In this document: positions 34,470 through 48,080 of the stretch, in pieces | Position numbering within the stretch: the first letter of the stretch is position 1 | Layout: every line of letters begins with the position of its first letter | DNA from: Sphagnum compactum | Taxonomy: Eukaryota > Bryophyta > Sphagnopsida > Sphagnales | Length of the DNA stretch: 64,000 nt | Assembly: GCA_965153455.1 (NCBI GenBank) | Contig: OZ234503.1 | Location: forward strand, 11,847,118-11,911,117 | Direction of reading: 5' to 3' | Program-made: the position numbers and the translations under genes | Notes under the pieces: model-generated | The model's input: the letters and a program-made list of their open reading frames with translations, nothing else | Database searches by the model: none | Told to the model about the DNA's origin: nothing

Positions 34470-36187
34470 GGTCACTGTTAATTTCCTACAAGGACTTGTT
34501 ACATGTGTGCCAGGAACATCATCACCATCTGCACAACAGCAGATAACATATTAATTTGCATCAATGAGAACTGCTATACAGAGTATCTTGCTCTGCATGT
34601 TCAAAACTTGAAATTCTAGGTCATCAGCTCAACTAAGGTTGCAGCTTGCTTGATTCCCAAGGTGAATGATGCAAGAGATACCATCAAACAGCAATGGGAT
34701 TAAACTGTGGGTAGTTCATGAATTGCACAGCAATTGCCAAGGAAGGAGAAAAAGACATTGCCAGGGAAAGTGGAAGAGTCAGTCTGACAGAGATTGACCG
34801 GGAGTGCACAAAAGATTTCTAAGTCATGGAAAATCTATAAACTCTATGAATGACATCAGAAGAACCAAAATGAGACAGCAATTGGTGGATCAGCAGAACA
34901 TGACCACTGCCAATGTCTCGATATTAAAAAAATTCCAGTAAGACAATCAGAAGAAGAGATGACTCTCTTGAGTAGTCAAACAAAACAAATCTTATCTCCA
35001 AAGAAAATATCTTTTTGTCTAGTGTAGCCCTTAATCAACAAGAACAGCATAAGACAAACTTGTATTTCTAGGAGATCATTATGAGTCACGGATATGACGT
35101 ATTCGATCCATTGATCCATCAAGATTGAAAAAGAGCAATTTACGACGACAGTCCAGCTGTGTGCCAAACTCTCCAGAGCTTCACCTAAAGCCTAAAAGCG
35201 CCTTTCAGAGATAATACATAAATCTGCAAGAAGAGCAGGAAAAATCCCAGAAATCGAACCACAATGGCTCGAATCCGCCACGTTACTCTAAATCTTGAAA
35301 CAATCCCAAGGCTACTAACCGAGGAGGAAATGACCAAAACAAAAGTTACACCAAATAGAATGGAAGAAAACAGAGAAATAAAACCCCCGAGCTACACATA
35401 GAGTAGACTAACACACTAATGACTCAGAAAAATGACGCCAAGAACAATGGAATCTTCAGAACTAGCAAGTTTCTGAAGCAAACCTGGAGAAGAGGGAGGG
35501 GAAAAACTATCTCGCAAAAGAAAAAAGTAGCATGAATGGAAACCGTACCCGCACAAGAATACGCAGATTCCTCACGTCAGAGAAAAGATCCGAGAAGCGA
35601 TCGCGCAATGCCACAAACCCGAGAGAAAGCTCTTTCAATCGACACTGCAGCCAACACAAGCTCCCTCAGAAAAGAGAGAGAGAGAGAGAGAAGAGGCAGA
35701 CACACAAGGCGAGGAAGAGCTCCAGGTCCTGAACAAACGACGTCCCAAAAGCGAGGTATCAAAGAAGATTCCCTCTCATCGAGGTATAATCCAGAGTTGT
35801 ACCAGGTTCTCAAGACGAGGGGACGTTTGTAACGTAACCTCGTAGACGAACCCGCAAACACCAAGTCAGCGAAATCCGGCGGGTCCCGAGATATCGGGAG
35901 GGACCTGCATGTTTTCTCTTGACTTACACTGCACGCACCAAACAACTGGCAACCCCAATTATTGCGCGGCTATAGGGGAGCGTTCAACTCACCGTTACAA
36001 AACCCCAAAAAAATAAAACCCACTACTTCATAAAATATAGCAAATGACAAGTCTCAGGGCTAAACCCTAAACCTCTCTACTGAGTTCGAACTCAAAACCA
36101 AGCCATCACCACTCCTCAGGGGCTGGGTGCAGGTGTTCTGGGCTATAGAAAACAACGACAAATTAATTTTATTTTGTTTTGTATTAA
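34470..36187 (-). promoter_or_regulatory. Putative 5' leader and promoter region of the receptor-like gene
   Basis: On the minus strand a good acceptor (GCTGTTGTGCAG) near 34529 would begin a leader exon containing a 9-codon upstream ORF (ATG to TAA, about 34499-34528) ahead of the main ATG. Farther up, 35500-35990 is less AT-rich and has a (GA)n tract at about 35674-35692 ((CT)n in the gene sense), typical of plant 5' UTRs. A telo-box-like AAACCCTAAACC lies at 36062-36073. The transcription start is unknown. Confidence 0.35.
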
Positions 36188-36360
36188 CTTTTACACCACG
36201 TAAAGCTCTCTCACACTCAAGAGCACTACCAAAATCAAGACTTTTACACCACATGAAGAAGCTTTGAAGTCAAGAGCATTACCAAAAATCAAACTTGTCA
36301 TCAGCTCTTGCACCATGATGATGCGCCCTTATGTTGATAATGCCCTCACCCTCCTCGTGC
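36188..36360. repeat. 53-bp tandem repeat and MITE-related sequence
   Basis: Two 53-bp copies start at 36188 and 36241 (CTTTTACACCAC, then AAGAGCA, TACCAAAA). They run into a reversed copy of the MITE family seen at 9514 (AATGCCCT, then TTTACCTCACACATAA). Confidence 0.55.
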
Positions 36361-36789
36361 TTTACCTCACACATAACTGTTGCTGGTGTGTCTTGTCAAA
36401 ATGATAAACAACACAAGTAGCTGGTCTTCTCAAAATCATAAACAACACAAGTTAGCTCACATCATCATGCAATTGCTTGCCCATTATAGCCAAATTTCAA
36501 ATAGGAAATCTTCCATGAAATCCTCCCTCCCTCCCTCCCTCCCTCCCATCCAAAAAAACATCAGCAACAAACTAAACAAACACCTGACGAACATTCCTCA
36601 ATTAACTAATGTGGGACCGAATGAAAACAAGAGTGTTGGATCTTCTTTTTGCATGCATTAAAAAGCAATGATGACTCATGAATTTGTAATGTAGCTTTGG
36701 GAATCCTCAATAAAAAGAAAATTCCATTCCCAGTACAGAAAGTGGAATTTTTTGTAGGCTCTTTTTCATCATTTATCCTAGTGTTTTTT

Positions 36790-36910
36790 TTTGTTTTTTT
36801 TTTTTTTTTCCCCTCAAATTTTGTGATGTTGCTCAAGTGACAATTGTCCAGAAGTATATGTAGCCAAATCTGGCGATATTCAAAATATGAAAGTAGAAAA
36901 TCTTAAGCAC
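36790..36910 (+). mobile_element. Foldback-family half-element
   Basis: TAGTGTTTTTTTT followed by a T-rich run, CCCCTCAAATTTTGTGATGT and TAGCCAAATCTGGCGATAT reproduces half of the hinge and the right arm of the element at 52840-53335. Confidence 0.5.
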
Positions 36911-39900
36911 CAAAGTTCAAAAAGTATGAACTGAATTTTGAAGCCATGTTAGGTTGGAGTGAGTGGGTTCTATTAAATTGACTTTTCGAGCTTTTTTGTG
37001 CAAATGTCTTGCATGCAACGATTGAGTCAAAAATGGGTGCATCTTTGCATAGGTGAGGAATTCAATGTAGGGTAAAGACTTAGAGTGGGACCATTCCCAA
37101 AATAAGGAGCCTAAGATGAAGTGGTAGTCAAGTGGTAAATTACAAGGCAAAGGTTATCGTTACCAGCATTTTAATATTATTATTTTCTTCAAATTTTCAT
37201 TACTTGGTGACAAATCTTACAAGATCATTTTTTGGGAAATAAAAATCTTAAAAATTGACTATGTTTCTGAAAAAGATTTGAAATCTTCATATTTAGATAA
37301 CAAGTTCCTAACATGTCCCCAACACATAGCAAAATCCTAAATTTATTCTAATTTCCTCTATGATTGATAAGCAAATTTGGCTAAGACTTCTTGAGGGAAG
37401 ATCACCAACCCACCTACCTCACAAAACTGGGAAAAAAAACCATGGTTATCATTTACTTACACATACCCAAATTATGAGGGATAGCAAGAAGAGCATTCTT
37501 AGTTCTTACACCTACTCTTTAAGAGTTGGAGAGATCTTGGAGGTATGAGTGTAAGGTAAAGCCCTTAACCATGGGCATTACCCCAAAAAAAAAAGGGCCC
37601 ACACAAGGATGAGCCAAGCATGAGCTCAATCAACTAAAGAGTTTCTTTGATTTTTTTTCTTTTTTCCTCATTGTATCATAAGAAACAAATGAGAAAGACG
37701 GGGAGCATTTCATAAAAATGAAACTCTTGTCGAATTTGACACCCGACCCCAAGTAAAAGAAAGAATAGGTTGGTAACATGGCCTCCAATTACACTAGAAG
37801 AATATGAGCACACCTTTATGTAAAGGTAAGATCCTTTTCATTTTTAACATTTAAACATCATAAGAGGAAAATTGTCCCAAGTGCATGGAGGAAAATGTAA
37901 CCACCTAATTGCTCTACAAACATGCCAAATCAATCTATTTTTAAAATCTAGCTTGGTCATGCTCTAAGAAATTTCAAGTTGGATCTTTTGGTAAAAGAAA
38001 ATTGGAATTTGGTTGAGAAATGCAAATTTCTTGCCATCGAGTGCGAAACTGGTGTGGTTACGAGTAGTCATAAAATTTTCCAATTTTTGAGAATTCGACC
38101 CCTTGCCATTTTTCATTGAATTCAACATTTGCAAGGTAGGTAGAATGCATTCATATGGATGTGATGGAAATTTCAAAAGGGGGGTCCCATTTGGATTTGG
38201 TATGAAGGAGAAATGAGTGCTAAAAGTTGCACGTACAAGGGGTATCTATGCACAAGCAAAAAAAAAATCTTGATTAATTTCAATCGCCTTGCATAAGCCC
38301 AACTCCCACTCATGTCCAAAAACTATACACTTCATCATCTAATTCGACTCCTATTTTCAAAATGTTGAAAACATTGGGCAACAAAAAAATTCACAATAGG
38401 AACATTGAGAAGGGACCTCTAGAGGAAATTGGTCCATCGAGACACTTAAAACATTAAAGAATAATTGTAATATACTTCTATTTTTATCCTCACATATACA
38501 AGGTGCCCTTCAAATGTAGTAGGAAAATTTTGTTAGTGTTTATGATTTTATGATTGCCGTTTGCGTGTTCAATTGATTGAAACATGTATAGTTTGATGTG
38601 CATTATGGAGGAGGTCGTCATGCACTACGGATGAGAAAAATATTCTTCAGCGTTAACATTTGCCACACTAGTTTCTAATACAAGTTGATTTTGCCTTTGA
38701 AAGAAGGCCATATTTTGGCTCTCAAATAATTATTCATTTTTCATGTTCACAAAGTCGACCTTAAGTGACAAGTGGATTGGGGAACCTCATATAGATTCAA
38801 AACAATAAGGCACACCATTTTCTTCAAACCTCATCTTCATATAATTATTGAATTGAAACATATTCATGTGTTTTTCTAGGTGGATTGAATGCATGAATTT
38901 ATCACATGGTCCAATTAGAAGAAAGGATATAATTAAAAGACCGTATTGGATGAACCCACAAAATTTATTTCACATGTGTCCTGAACCAAGGCCTATTTTC
39001 ATAGGGAAAACCACTTTATGTGTAAAGTAAAGCCTTCATCCATGGGGTTTACTGAACGGAAAGACTAATGTGGGGGCAAATATCATTTTTTAAATGAGAA
39101 CCAACTAAGGGTTCATGCTAGTTTTTACTATGAAGCCCAATGGGTATCCTTAGCAATTATACTTGTCTCGATATTTGATTCTTTTCTTTTTATTAGATGA
39201 AAACTAGCATCTTCAAAAAATTTGGGGGTGCTACCCTTCACATTGTTGAAACCTAAGTAGGGTAAAATAAAAGGCATACTCGAGTCTAATTCTCAAGATC
39301 GCAAGGTCTAGACTTGAGGTTTACATTTTAAAGTAGGGTGTCCAATGGACTTTAGGGTTAGGGTTTAAGGCAACACCTCCTTAACATTGTTCTCTCCACT
39401 CAAATAAAATGAGAGCCAAATAACAAGGGCCCGATTTGCTTTGTGTTTTGTCAAGTTGTTCACTAGTTTTTGTTTGTTGTTATTTGTTAATTCATTAGTT
39501 CTTGGTTTTTGTTCTTTGTGTTTTGTGAAACATAAAGCTCATGGTTTCTTTTCTTTTCATTCATTCTTGCTCTATGTGTGTGAATCATTGTTCTATTCCG
39601 TTCAATTGTAACCCCACCCCACCCACTCAAATGCGATTTATTTGATCCTTCTCAGAACCAAACTTCAAGATGCATGCTTGATGACACTACTTCAACCTTA
39701 CTTTTTTTTGTGTTTTTTTTTTTTTTTTTTTCTTCAGTGCATGTTTTTTTTTCTTTTTGTTTGTTGTGTCATTGTTGTTTGTAGTTGGTTGGCTTTGTTT
39801 ATGTTGTTTGTTGGTTTGTTTTTTGTTTTGTTAGCTGTTTGTTTTATTGTTAGTTTCATTTGCATTTACACAATGGTTGTAGTTTTTTTTTTTAAGGGCA

Positions 39901-41819
39901 TCTATTTTTTTCTAACTTTTCTAGTAACATAACATTTCTCTTTGCATTATAATATGAAGAAAGGAGAGAGAAGTCAATGATCCATTTCATATGCATTATT
40001 GTACAAATGTTTGAAAATTTTGGAGACAAATTATTACATACCTTTTATTACGTGCATTGTGGGTTATGCATTGCACCTTTCAAATTTGAATGTAATTCTT
40101 ATGAATTTGAAAACTAAAATATGATTTTTCGAAAAGAGTTATTTTAGATATCCAAATAGTAATAATGGAAAGGTGGAAATTGGCAAAGTTAAAAACTAAC
40201 AAAACTAGGAAATAAGAAGTCTACACACCTTGGCTAGGTAGTTAAATGATTCCCAAAAAAATCCTAAATTGAACCACATTAATTCACATGCTTTCTTGAA
40301 AGAATTGAAAACATTATTTTTCTTATAAAAAACGATATCCACCCAACATTGGAAAAGACCTACATCAAATTCTTGTTAACTTCCAAGATACCTAGCAACT
40401 ACGACAAGCCAAAAACAAACAAAAAAGTGAGGAGTTTCAAAAAATGGAATGTCCATGTTAAATGGAGAAAATAATTTTGAACCTTTGAAATTTTGTGCCT
40501 TTCATAACCATTGGACTACCAAATTGGCAACTTTTTCTATTATTTTGTAAGCATAATATAAGTTTTAGGATGGTCACACTAAATGTTTGGTTTGGGGGTA
40601 TCGACCATTATTTTAAATGGCATCGCCCCTTCCAACCATCTTCATGATGGCTTGCAACCCTTTTTAGTATGAGCATTTAGTTCAATAGATGTGTTAAGTG
40701 AAGATTCTCTTTCTTTTTATCTTTAGTTGGAATCAATTTAAATCGTTACAATAGCACATTAAATTAGCACTTTGCTTAATCAAGAAAAGACAAAAATTTT
40801 GTGATGTTCCTCTTGTTTTCTACAATATTATTTTTTTTCACAAAATTTGATTTTTTTTTGTAATTAAGTTTCTTTTTTCAAAATTGATGTTGTTTTAAAA
40901 TAAAACCTAGAATTGTATGTAGATTTAGGCAATATAGTGAATGCCAAATTTTATAAAAGCCTCAAGTTGTGAATATTTCTCACCACCTACCAAAATTGTT
41001 CAATAAAGGTCAATTGAACTTTTGCATTTCAAAACTTCTATTTGCACATGTGAAACTTATAGACAAAACTTATAGACTTCCATCTTTGTGTTTTTTTCTT
41101 TGCAAAATTTCTACATACATTGGTGCAATTTTTAGAACATTTGCCAAAGCAATTGAAACAATTACTTGATTTTATGTATCTAACATTTTAGAAGGAAAAA
41201 AAAACTACAAATGGAGTTGTTTTATACAATGTTATCCTCAACATATTAGTATACATAAATTTAAATTTTGAAATCAATCTAATGAAAAACATAACTAGAA
41301 AGGCTATTAAAACAATTAGAACCGTTGCTTTTATAGCGTAAGAAGATTCATACCTAGCAATTTTGGCAAATTTTTATACTGGCCTACTTAATTTTCTTGG
41401 AATTTTTTCATATAAGTTTAACACAATAGTATAAATAAACATTTTAAATATTGTATAAAAATTTAAGAACAGTTTTTTAAATATGTCCAAAATGGTTCTT
41501 TTTTAAACAATGGTTTAAGGAGGTAGGTGTGGCTCATATATTTGAGTACTTGCATCCACATTCATTTTTTGAGCCCTTCAAATTATTTTGATAATATAAA
41601 GGGTTCAAATTATCAAACCTTCGGCATATTTTATTCTTGAATTTCATATTCAGGTCAAACCAAGATCAAAGAGCCACAAGCATTACTTTACATTAATCCT
41701 ACATGTTCTTTTTCTCCAATATAAATTTTTATATCAATGATTTTTTGAATCATTTTTTTTGCAACTTATTATGAAAATAATTAGAATTGCCCCAATAATT
41801 CAAAAAAAATCTTAATCAT
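36911..41819. other. Gene desert, AT-rich
   Basis: No coding region is supported. Remnants include a foldback-like arm near 37365-37440 (GCAAATTTGGCTAAGA) and MITE-related words at 37549-37586 and 38998-39055. A T-rich open frame at 39642-39932 is low complexity only. Confidence 0.4.
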
Positions 41820-42144
41820 TTTTTAATAAATATGAATTTGTGAAAATGTACAGATTCCTTGCAAATTCTATGTTTCATCTTGAAAAATGATGATAATTTG
41901 AAATCATACCAAAAAATGTTAATTTTTAAAGTTGAATTTAATGTAATATAAACTACAACTTTTTTTAATACATCATGTAAATTTTTAATAAATATGAATT
42001 TGTGAAAATGTACAGATTCCTTGCAAATTCTATCTTTCATCTTGAAAAATGATGATAATTTGAAATCATACCAAAAAATGTTAATTTTTAAAGTTGAATT
42101 TAATGTAATATAAACTACAACTTTTTTTAATACATCATGTAAAT
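41820..42144. repeat. 162-bp direct duplication, two copies
   Basis: Copies start at 41820 and 41982 (TTTTTAATAAATATGAATTT) and differ at only about one visible base (CTATGTTTC versus CTATCTTTC). Because 162 is a multiple of three, the minus-strand frame stays open across both copies, which explains the apparent ORF there. Confidence 0.9.
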
Positions 42145-45100
42145 TGTACCCCATTTATATGTAATAAAACACTCTTGAAGTTTTGAAATTCTAACTTTTC
42201 AATGTACATATTTTGAATTTTCAAAATTTTAGAATTAGACACATTTTTTAAATTGTGAATTTTTTTTAATGTGTTTGATAGGTTATTATCATTTCATATT
42301 TTTACCACCAACTTATTTCTATTATATGAGTCCTTTGAAAATCCTTTGTCAAAATGTCCATTTTAAATGACAAAAATTTTCACTTTCAAAAAAGTTTAAC
42401 TAAACCAAAATTTAAATTTAAATCAAATGTATTTTTAATTTGTTTCTTGACATTCATGCATGTTAAACATGTGCCACGATTACCATGGTTTCAATGGCCC
42501 CAAAAAAAAATCTCTAATTTTTAATGATAAAATCTGACATCTAACACCCTTTGTGATTCTTTGGATTATGTTTTGATCCATTCCACTCTTCTTCTTTTTT
42601 GAACGATTTACAATCTACTTCACAAACGGAAGAAAAATTGCATTGAGTAAGGTGCCATTTGATTACACTAGAAAAATTGTCTTTACATCATAATGGTTGT
42701 CGTAATTAGTACGAAGTGTGAATAATAAACTCTTGTAATCAAATGGCTATCAAGATGTAATTAAGAAATGATTCCATTTAGAAAACTTATGAAAAAAGTT
42801 TCAATCAAAACTAATGTTTTTGTTTCACTTTTTCATTTAGTTTTAATTGGTCGATGATATATTCTCATCACAAGCTTAATGGGTCACAATTTTGCAATAA
42901 TAGTCATGCGAAATTGGCTTTTCGTAGGTTCATATGGAATAGACACGGATGTCATTCATTTATTTGTGTTGTTTGAACATTGATGTCATGCGCATTATTT
43001 AGACACAAATGTCATAAGATTATTCATGTTGTTTAAACACAACGTTATATGTCTATTCATGTTGTTTACACATAAAAATCATGCACACAATTTCCATGTT
43101 TAAATAATGCACAACATTCATGTTTAAATAATATGGACCTATGAAATAACAAATTTTGTATAGATTTGAAATGAACCTATGAAGCCTTTAAATTTGTGAT
43201 GCTTTATGAATTATTTTTGCCACATGCACATATCAAGTGTCAAATCGTCCAACTACATGGCAAGGGAATGTGTTTATTTCAAATACGTGTAAAACAATAA
43301 AGGTGCAACTTATTGAAAATATAGATAATTTATAATTTACTTAAATATACATAGGGTGCCTATAATTCACTATGAATATATATTCAAAATAGATCAAATA
43401 TATATCTAAATATATCTAAAATATGCCAATATTTCATAACAAACTAAAAAATACATTTTTCCTCCCTAGCGTAGGTTGAAGGTTCACCATATCAAAAAAC
43501 ATGAATCATGGAAACAAAAGGTAGATCATTTATCTTGACAACATCAAACTCAAGCTACAATAACCATTAGATTTCAACTTCATACTTCAAAAAATTAGTT
43601 GAAAGTCATATACCCATTGTCATCATCCACAACCCACAATTAGGTGAATGCATGGTTGAGTGATTCACTTTTGTGAGATTGTTTTGATTTGTGCAATACC
43701 CATCTTGTTTCAATGTCTCAATAGAAAAACGTATATCTTTAAATAGCTTCTTTTTTTACTTGCATGTTTTTTTATAGAATCCCACTTAGCCACCAAAAGT
43801 TTTTCCTTCTTTCCAATTTTATTACAAACATGAAATCTAATAAAAGTAACCATGCTAACTTCATTGAAAATGCCACGAATTTGAACTCGCTACAAAAGAA
43901 GGGGGTTTGCCCATGGGATTCTTATAACCGAAACATCTTGAAACTTGCAATTCACACCAATATTGAAAGTTTTCATTTATATTTTCAAACTACAAGCATG
44001 CTTATCCTCGACAACAATAGGGGTTTTAAAAGGTTCAGAGATTTTTAAAATTTTGTTAGAATTGTTGCTTGAAAAGGTCAAAACACAATAAAAAGAGCAA
44101 AGAGTGCCCTTGGTCAAAGTCCTTTCCAAAGACTACATTTGACATGTCTCATTCATGTGTTGGTCTATACATTTCCTAAATTTTTCATTTTTCATATTCA
44201 ATTTAACATTGTGTGTTAGATATAAATATATTCTTATTACAACTTGATCATATATCATATATATTATGCATCCATGCTCTTTACCACCTAACACTAAATA
44301 ACATTTGTTCAAGACACATCTTCAAAATTCATGATTTTCAAGGCAAGAAACATGTTTGAACTAGAAATCTCAAAATGTGTTGTAAACATGAATTTCATCA
44401 ATTTCAACTTATGATGTTTTTTTACTAATCAACATTGTGATCCTCCCAAAATTTCAAAAACCAATAGTGCATATTTGATTTTTAAAAAGTACTTTTGAAA
44501 AAAAAATTGTTTACATTGGGGTTTTGAGTACTTTGAACATGCAAAAGGACTCTTGAAACTTTATCAATTTACATCAAATTTTCATTATTGAAATGTTGCT
44601 AGTAATGGAGTTTACTCCCCAAAAAAAAAATGATAATCCAAATTATTGTGTTTGTGTAAAGATTTTTCAAAGATGTAATGATATAATTTCATGCACTAGT
44701 ATCTACACCCCTTTGTGATACATATTGCTCCAATTGAACTTCAAGGGCTTGAGAACTCACTAGTAACTAGACAAAGTTCCTAAAGCTTGAATGTTGTGCC
44801 ACCACCCTACTACCTCACCTACAACATTAAGCCACAACTCGATTTCAAAGCAACAACTTCAAAAAAAATTGTGTGCAATGTCCATTAAGGAATGAACATC
44901 ACTTTGAAGTTGGCTACAATGTGAACCTTGCTACATGTGCACATTGCCCAAAATTCAACAAAATTTAAAATAATTCAATTTATGCCAAAGTTACCCGTGT
45001 ACTATGGTATCATGCATGTTACCAATCAACTTTGAGAGATTTTAAAACACAAGTGGTTGATGAACAAGGTGAGCCAAATCCCAGTGCGTCATTTTTCTTG

Positions 45101-46654
45101 GATTTGAATTTGAGAAAGCTTGAGGATTCCATGTGAGAAGGATGTAAAAGGAGGCCAATTGTGCCCTTGTACCCCAATGTGTTTTACCCATGTTTATCAC
45201 ATCCAACTTAGAGTGTTAATTGTTTGCCTAGCTTCATTCATAAACATGAAAATTTGGACAACATAAGTTGAAAGATTGTTTAAGTACTCCCACCTAGGCT
45301 TCTTGTTTTGAGAGAAAACTATATATTCCTCAACAAACTTCACAAGCATCAACTTGGCAAGGCATCTAATTTTGTGTTGTTTATTGCATGTTGTGACTTC
45401 GTAAAACACACCTCATGTTTTGGTAACGAAAAATTATTAAAAAATAAAATCTTCTATTGACTGTCAAATTCAAACCTAGCACCTCATTGTTGCAAGACAA
45501 ATTAGTTACCAATAGCCTATCAAATTTAAAAAAGGCTATTGATATTTATCAAATCCAACATGGTGTACAATTGTTTTTGATCCACCCCATAAACATGAAA
45601 AATGAGACAATATAAGTGAAAAAACTATTAAATTCAACCATTTGAGCCAGTCATTATAACCAACTAATCAAGAATAATCACTATATTGTGCAAGCATTAG
45701 ATCTTGTGCAAATTTATTAGGTCAAATAATAATTTTTGATCCAAACCATTATATAAATGTCTCATCTACCTGTGAAGGAAGGTTGTTTGTTTGGTTTGTT
45801 TCACAATGAGATCTCCCAAAGCACAACACCTCTTATCATGCCTAGTACCATTGAAAAGCCCTTAATGAGTAGGGGTGCATTAAGTTGGTTTCGTAATGTT
45901 TTGCCTTAAGTTATTTCATATTAAATTATTTTTTCACTGAAAATTCATTTAAATCAAACCTCAAAATTATACGGAAATCTGGGTGTGCTTTTGATATTGT
46001 TGGAAAGTGCTCAATGAGTAGGATTTAATGAAGATAATTTTAAAATTCTTAGAACTAGGATGCAAGAGATATATAGTTTTGAGTAGTTTTGAGTTTTGAG
46101 TTTATCATTAGAAATTTAGTTAAATTACAAAAATGTGGTTTTGGAAGGAATTGGGTAATCAGTTCACACTTCACTGAACTAGTTTCATTGAAAATGTATT
46201 GTGCAAGCCACTGATGGAGCTACTCTACCCATTCATGTTCACTTCCACCCACATGCATTGGTGATAAGTAATACATTCATATAAATTGGAAATCTCTTAG
46301 TATTTGTGAGACTTTGCCTCTTTCATTAAGATGATGGAAACTCCATTCATAAGCAAGGGATTTTTCATGGTTTTTAAAAAGGTCAAAATTAGCCATATGT
46401 TGAGGGGGGAAAAAAAACCCAATTGCCATATTTTTTTGGTGATGGATTCCAATAGGTAACCAAGAATACAGAAGGGTGCTTAACATTTATTTACTTTTTA
46501 TGTCTGGTTTATAGCAGAATTTGGCCAAATTTTCTTTTGGATGGTCGGTCACAAGTTGTCTACATTTGTACAAAATTTCAATTTCCATTTAATTTAAAAC
46601 TTTGAAAACATGGTGTGAACAAAGTGTTAAATATGATCGACTGCTTTTACACCC
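42145..46654. other. Gene desert with degenerate short repeats
   Basis: 42945-43135 is a loose array of TTCATGTTGTTTAAACA and AAATGTCAT words. A foldback-like arm lies at about 46390-46560 (TTGGCCAAATTTTC with TCGGTCACAA). I see no gene in the rest. Confidence 0.4.
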
Positions 46655-47465
46655 ATGCCTCAGATAGAAAAATATCCATCTCCGCAAAAGAGATTCTGGC
46701 AACATGGGTGAACAGAAGCTGAGCACTGATATGCACACCTGAAGAAATAGCAGTCATCAAGATTCAGTCATCAAGATCAGTCATCAAGTTCTTTGTTGCA
46801 CAGCATTTGTGTTTTCAGCAACCGGGATTCAAGGATCTCAGGAAACCAGGTGAAGCTCAAAGGGAATTGCTGCATGCATTACAATAAATTTGTCACTGTC
46901 TACAGTAATAAGAATGCATGCACTATGAACTTTTCCTGCTATTCTTTTGCACAAAAGGTGCATGGCAACAAGCACCTAAGTCTTTTACCTGTACAGCAGT
47001 CTTTTCATTGGAAAAAAGGGCTTTAAGGGGGCCTTCATGTCCCCATGTAATTTGTTCAACAAACAGTCATAAAAGTCATGGATATGGTTCTGCATGATCA
47101 AGCTCACTGAACATATATATAACTGCCAAAATGTGTTCCAGGTGGGGTCAGAGTGCCAAAATTTAGTGTGTCAACAAGTCATGTCAGGACCCCAGTCATG
47201 CAAGATTAGCATCCCCAAAGCTCTACAGGTGGTCAGCTCTACAGGTGATGGAAGCTGGACTACCGGGATGACCACAGCATTAGGCAACAATACTGAGAAA
47301 ATCTCCAAGCTGGTGAAGTACTGGGACAGACCAACTCCAGATCTAAATATCACTCAGCTTGAAGGGCATATTGCAGATTGTCTAGATTTTACAAATCTGG
47401 ATCCTACAACAGAAAATGATGTGTTCCTTGTAGCTGAAAAAGAATGGATGTTACCACCAGTGTAG
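46655..47465 (+). CDS. Putative small spliced gene, 3 exons, 135 aa, unrecognised
   Basis: Exons 46655-46707, 46819-46849 and 47142-47465 have GT-AG borders (ATGG|GTGAAC, TTTTCAG|CAACC, CCAG|GTGAAG, TTCCAG|GTGGGG) and keep phase, 408 nt in total. The start follows TTTACACCC. The N-terminus is MPQIEKYPSPQKRFWQHG. The C-terminal part, with ISKLVKYWDRPTPDLNITQL and an acidic run ending EKEWMLPPV, looks coding but matches no family I know. It has no signal peptide or membrane helix. It could instead be the 3' end of a longer gene or of the LINE remnant just downstream. Confidence 0.4.
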
Positions 47466-47639
47466 GTGCTGGTTCACCCTTAGATAGTACCTTCTCTTCT
47501 ACTTTGGTTAGGAACTCCCTGCATCCTGTCTTGACAGTCATAAAGGGTTACAGAATTTGACAGGGATCCAATGCTTAATTCACTGTCCTCTTCATTAGCA
47601 ATGACCGACCTCCATTTCTACCATTTTTCAGCAATTGTC

Positions 47640-48080
47640 CTTTCTCTCTTTCAGAACCTTTGAGCCTGAAACTCGTCTTCAGAAGTCCCAGGAATACTCA
47701 TTTCCCTTCCTTCAATTTGCTGATGATACCTTATTGATAGAGTCTGAAATTTCAGGCCCTCTATGCTCTGATGGACATTCATGAACTCATATTTCCTCAC
47801 AGCAAAAGTATTAGAACATCAATGCAGTCTCTCCCTCATTGACTGCATCCGGGACAGATTACAAAGAAAGATCAATCATGTTTTTCTGTCAACCAAGCTA
47901 CAATACATTTCCATCAGTAATGAACTCTCTTGAAGCCATTTGAGTCTCAGATGTTCTCATGGGCAGAAATCAAACTCTATTGCAACAACCCTCCAGCTTC
48001 TTGAGGGAGATTTGAGTCCCTGGAACCAGCAGCCTCTTGAAGCTGAGACCTCTTTGGACCAGGGAATGAATGTCTTGATC
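47640..48080 (+). pseudogene. LINE reverse-transcriptase remnant
   Basis: The peptide FPFLQFADDTLLIESE (about 47697-47746) contains the catalytic ADD box of non-LTR reverse transcriptases. LIDCIRDRLQRKINHVFLST (about 47835-47895) matches the region after the RT palm in plant LINEs. Stops interrupt the rest. The element limits are unknown; less AT-rich DNA continues to about 48560. Confidence 0.6.

Noticed and set aside
36062-36073. AAACCCTAAACC as a telomere remnant
   Set aside because: It is a single short copy; more likely a telo-box-type promoter motif or chance.
39642-39932. Hydrophobic plus-strand frame, apparent multi-span membrane protein
   Set aside because: Encoded by T-rich low-complexity DNA (TTTTGTTTG runs).
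41816-42154. 112-residue minus-strand frame with a repeated 54-residue unit
   Set aside because: It is produced by the 162-bp duplication; composition is AT-driven.
43000-43135. CRISPR-like array
   Set aside because: The repeats are degenerate, uneven and in a eukaryotic AT-rich context.
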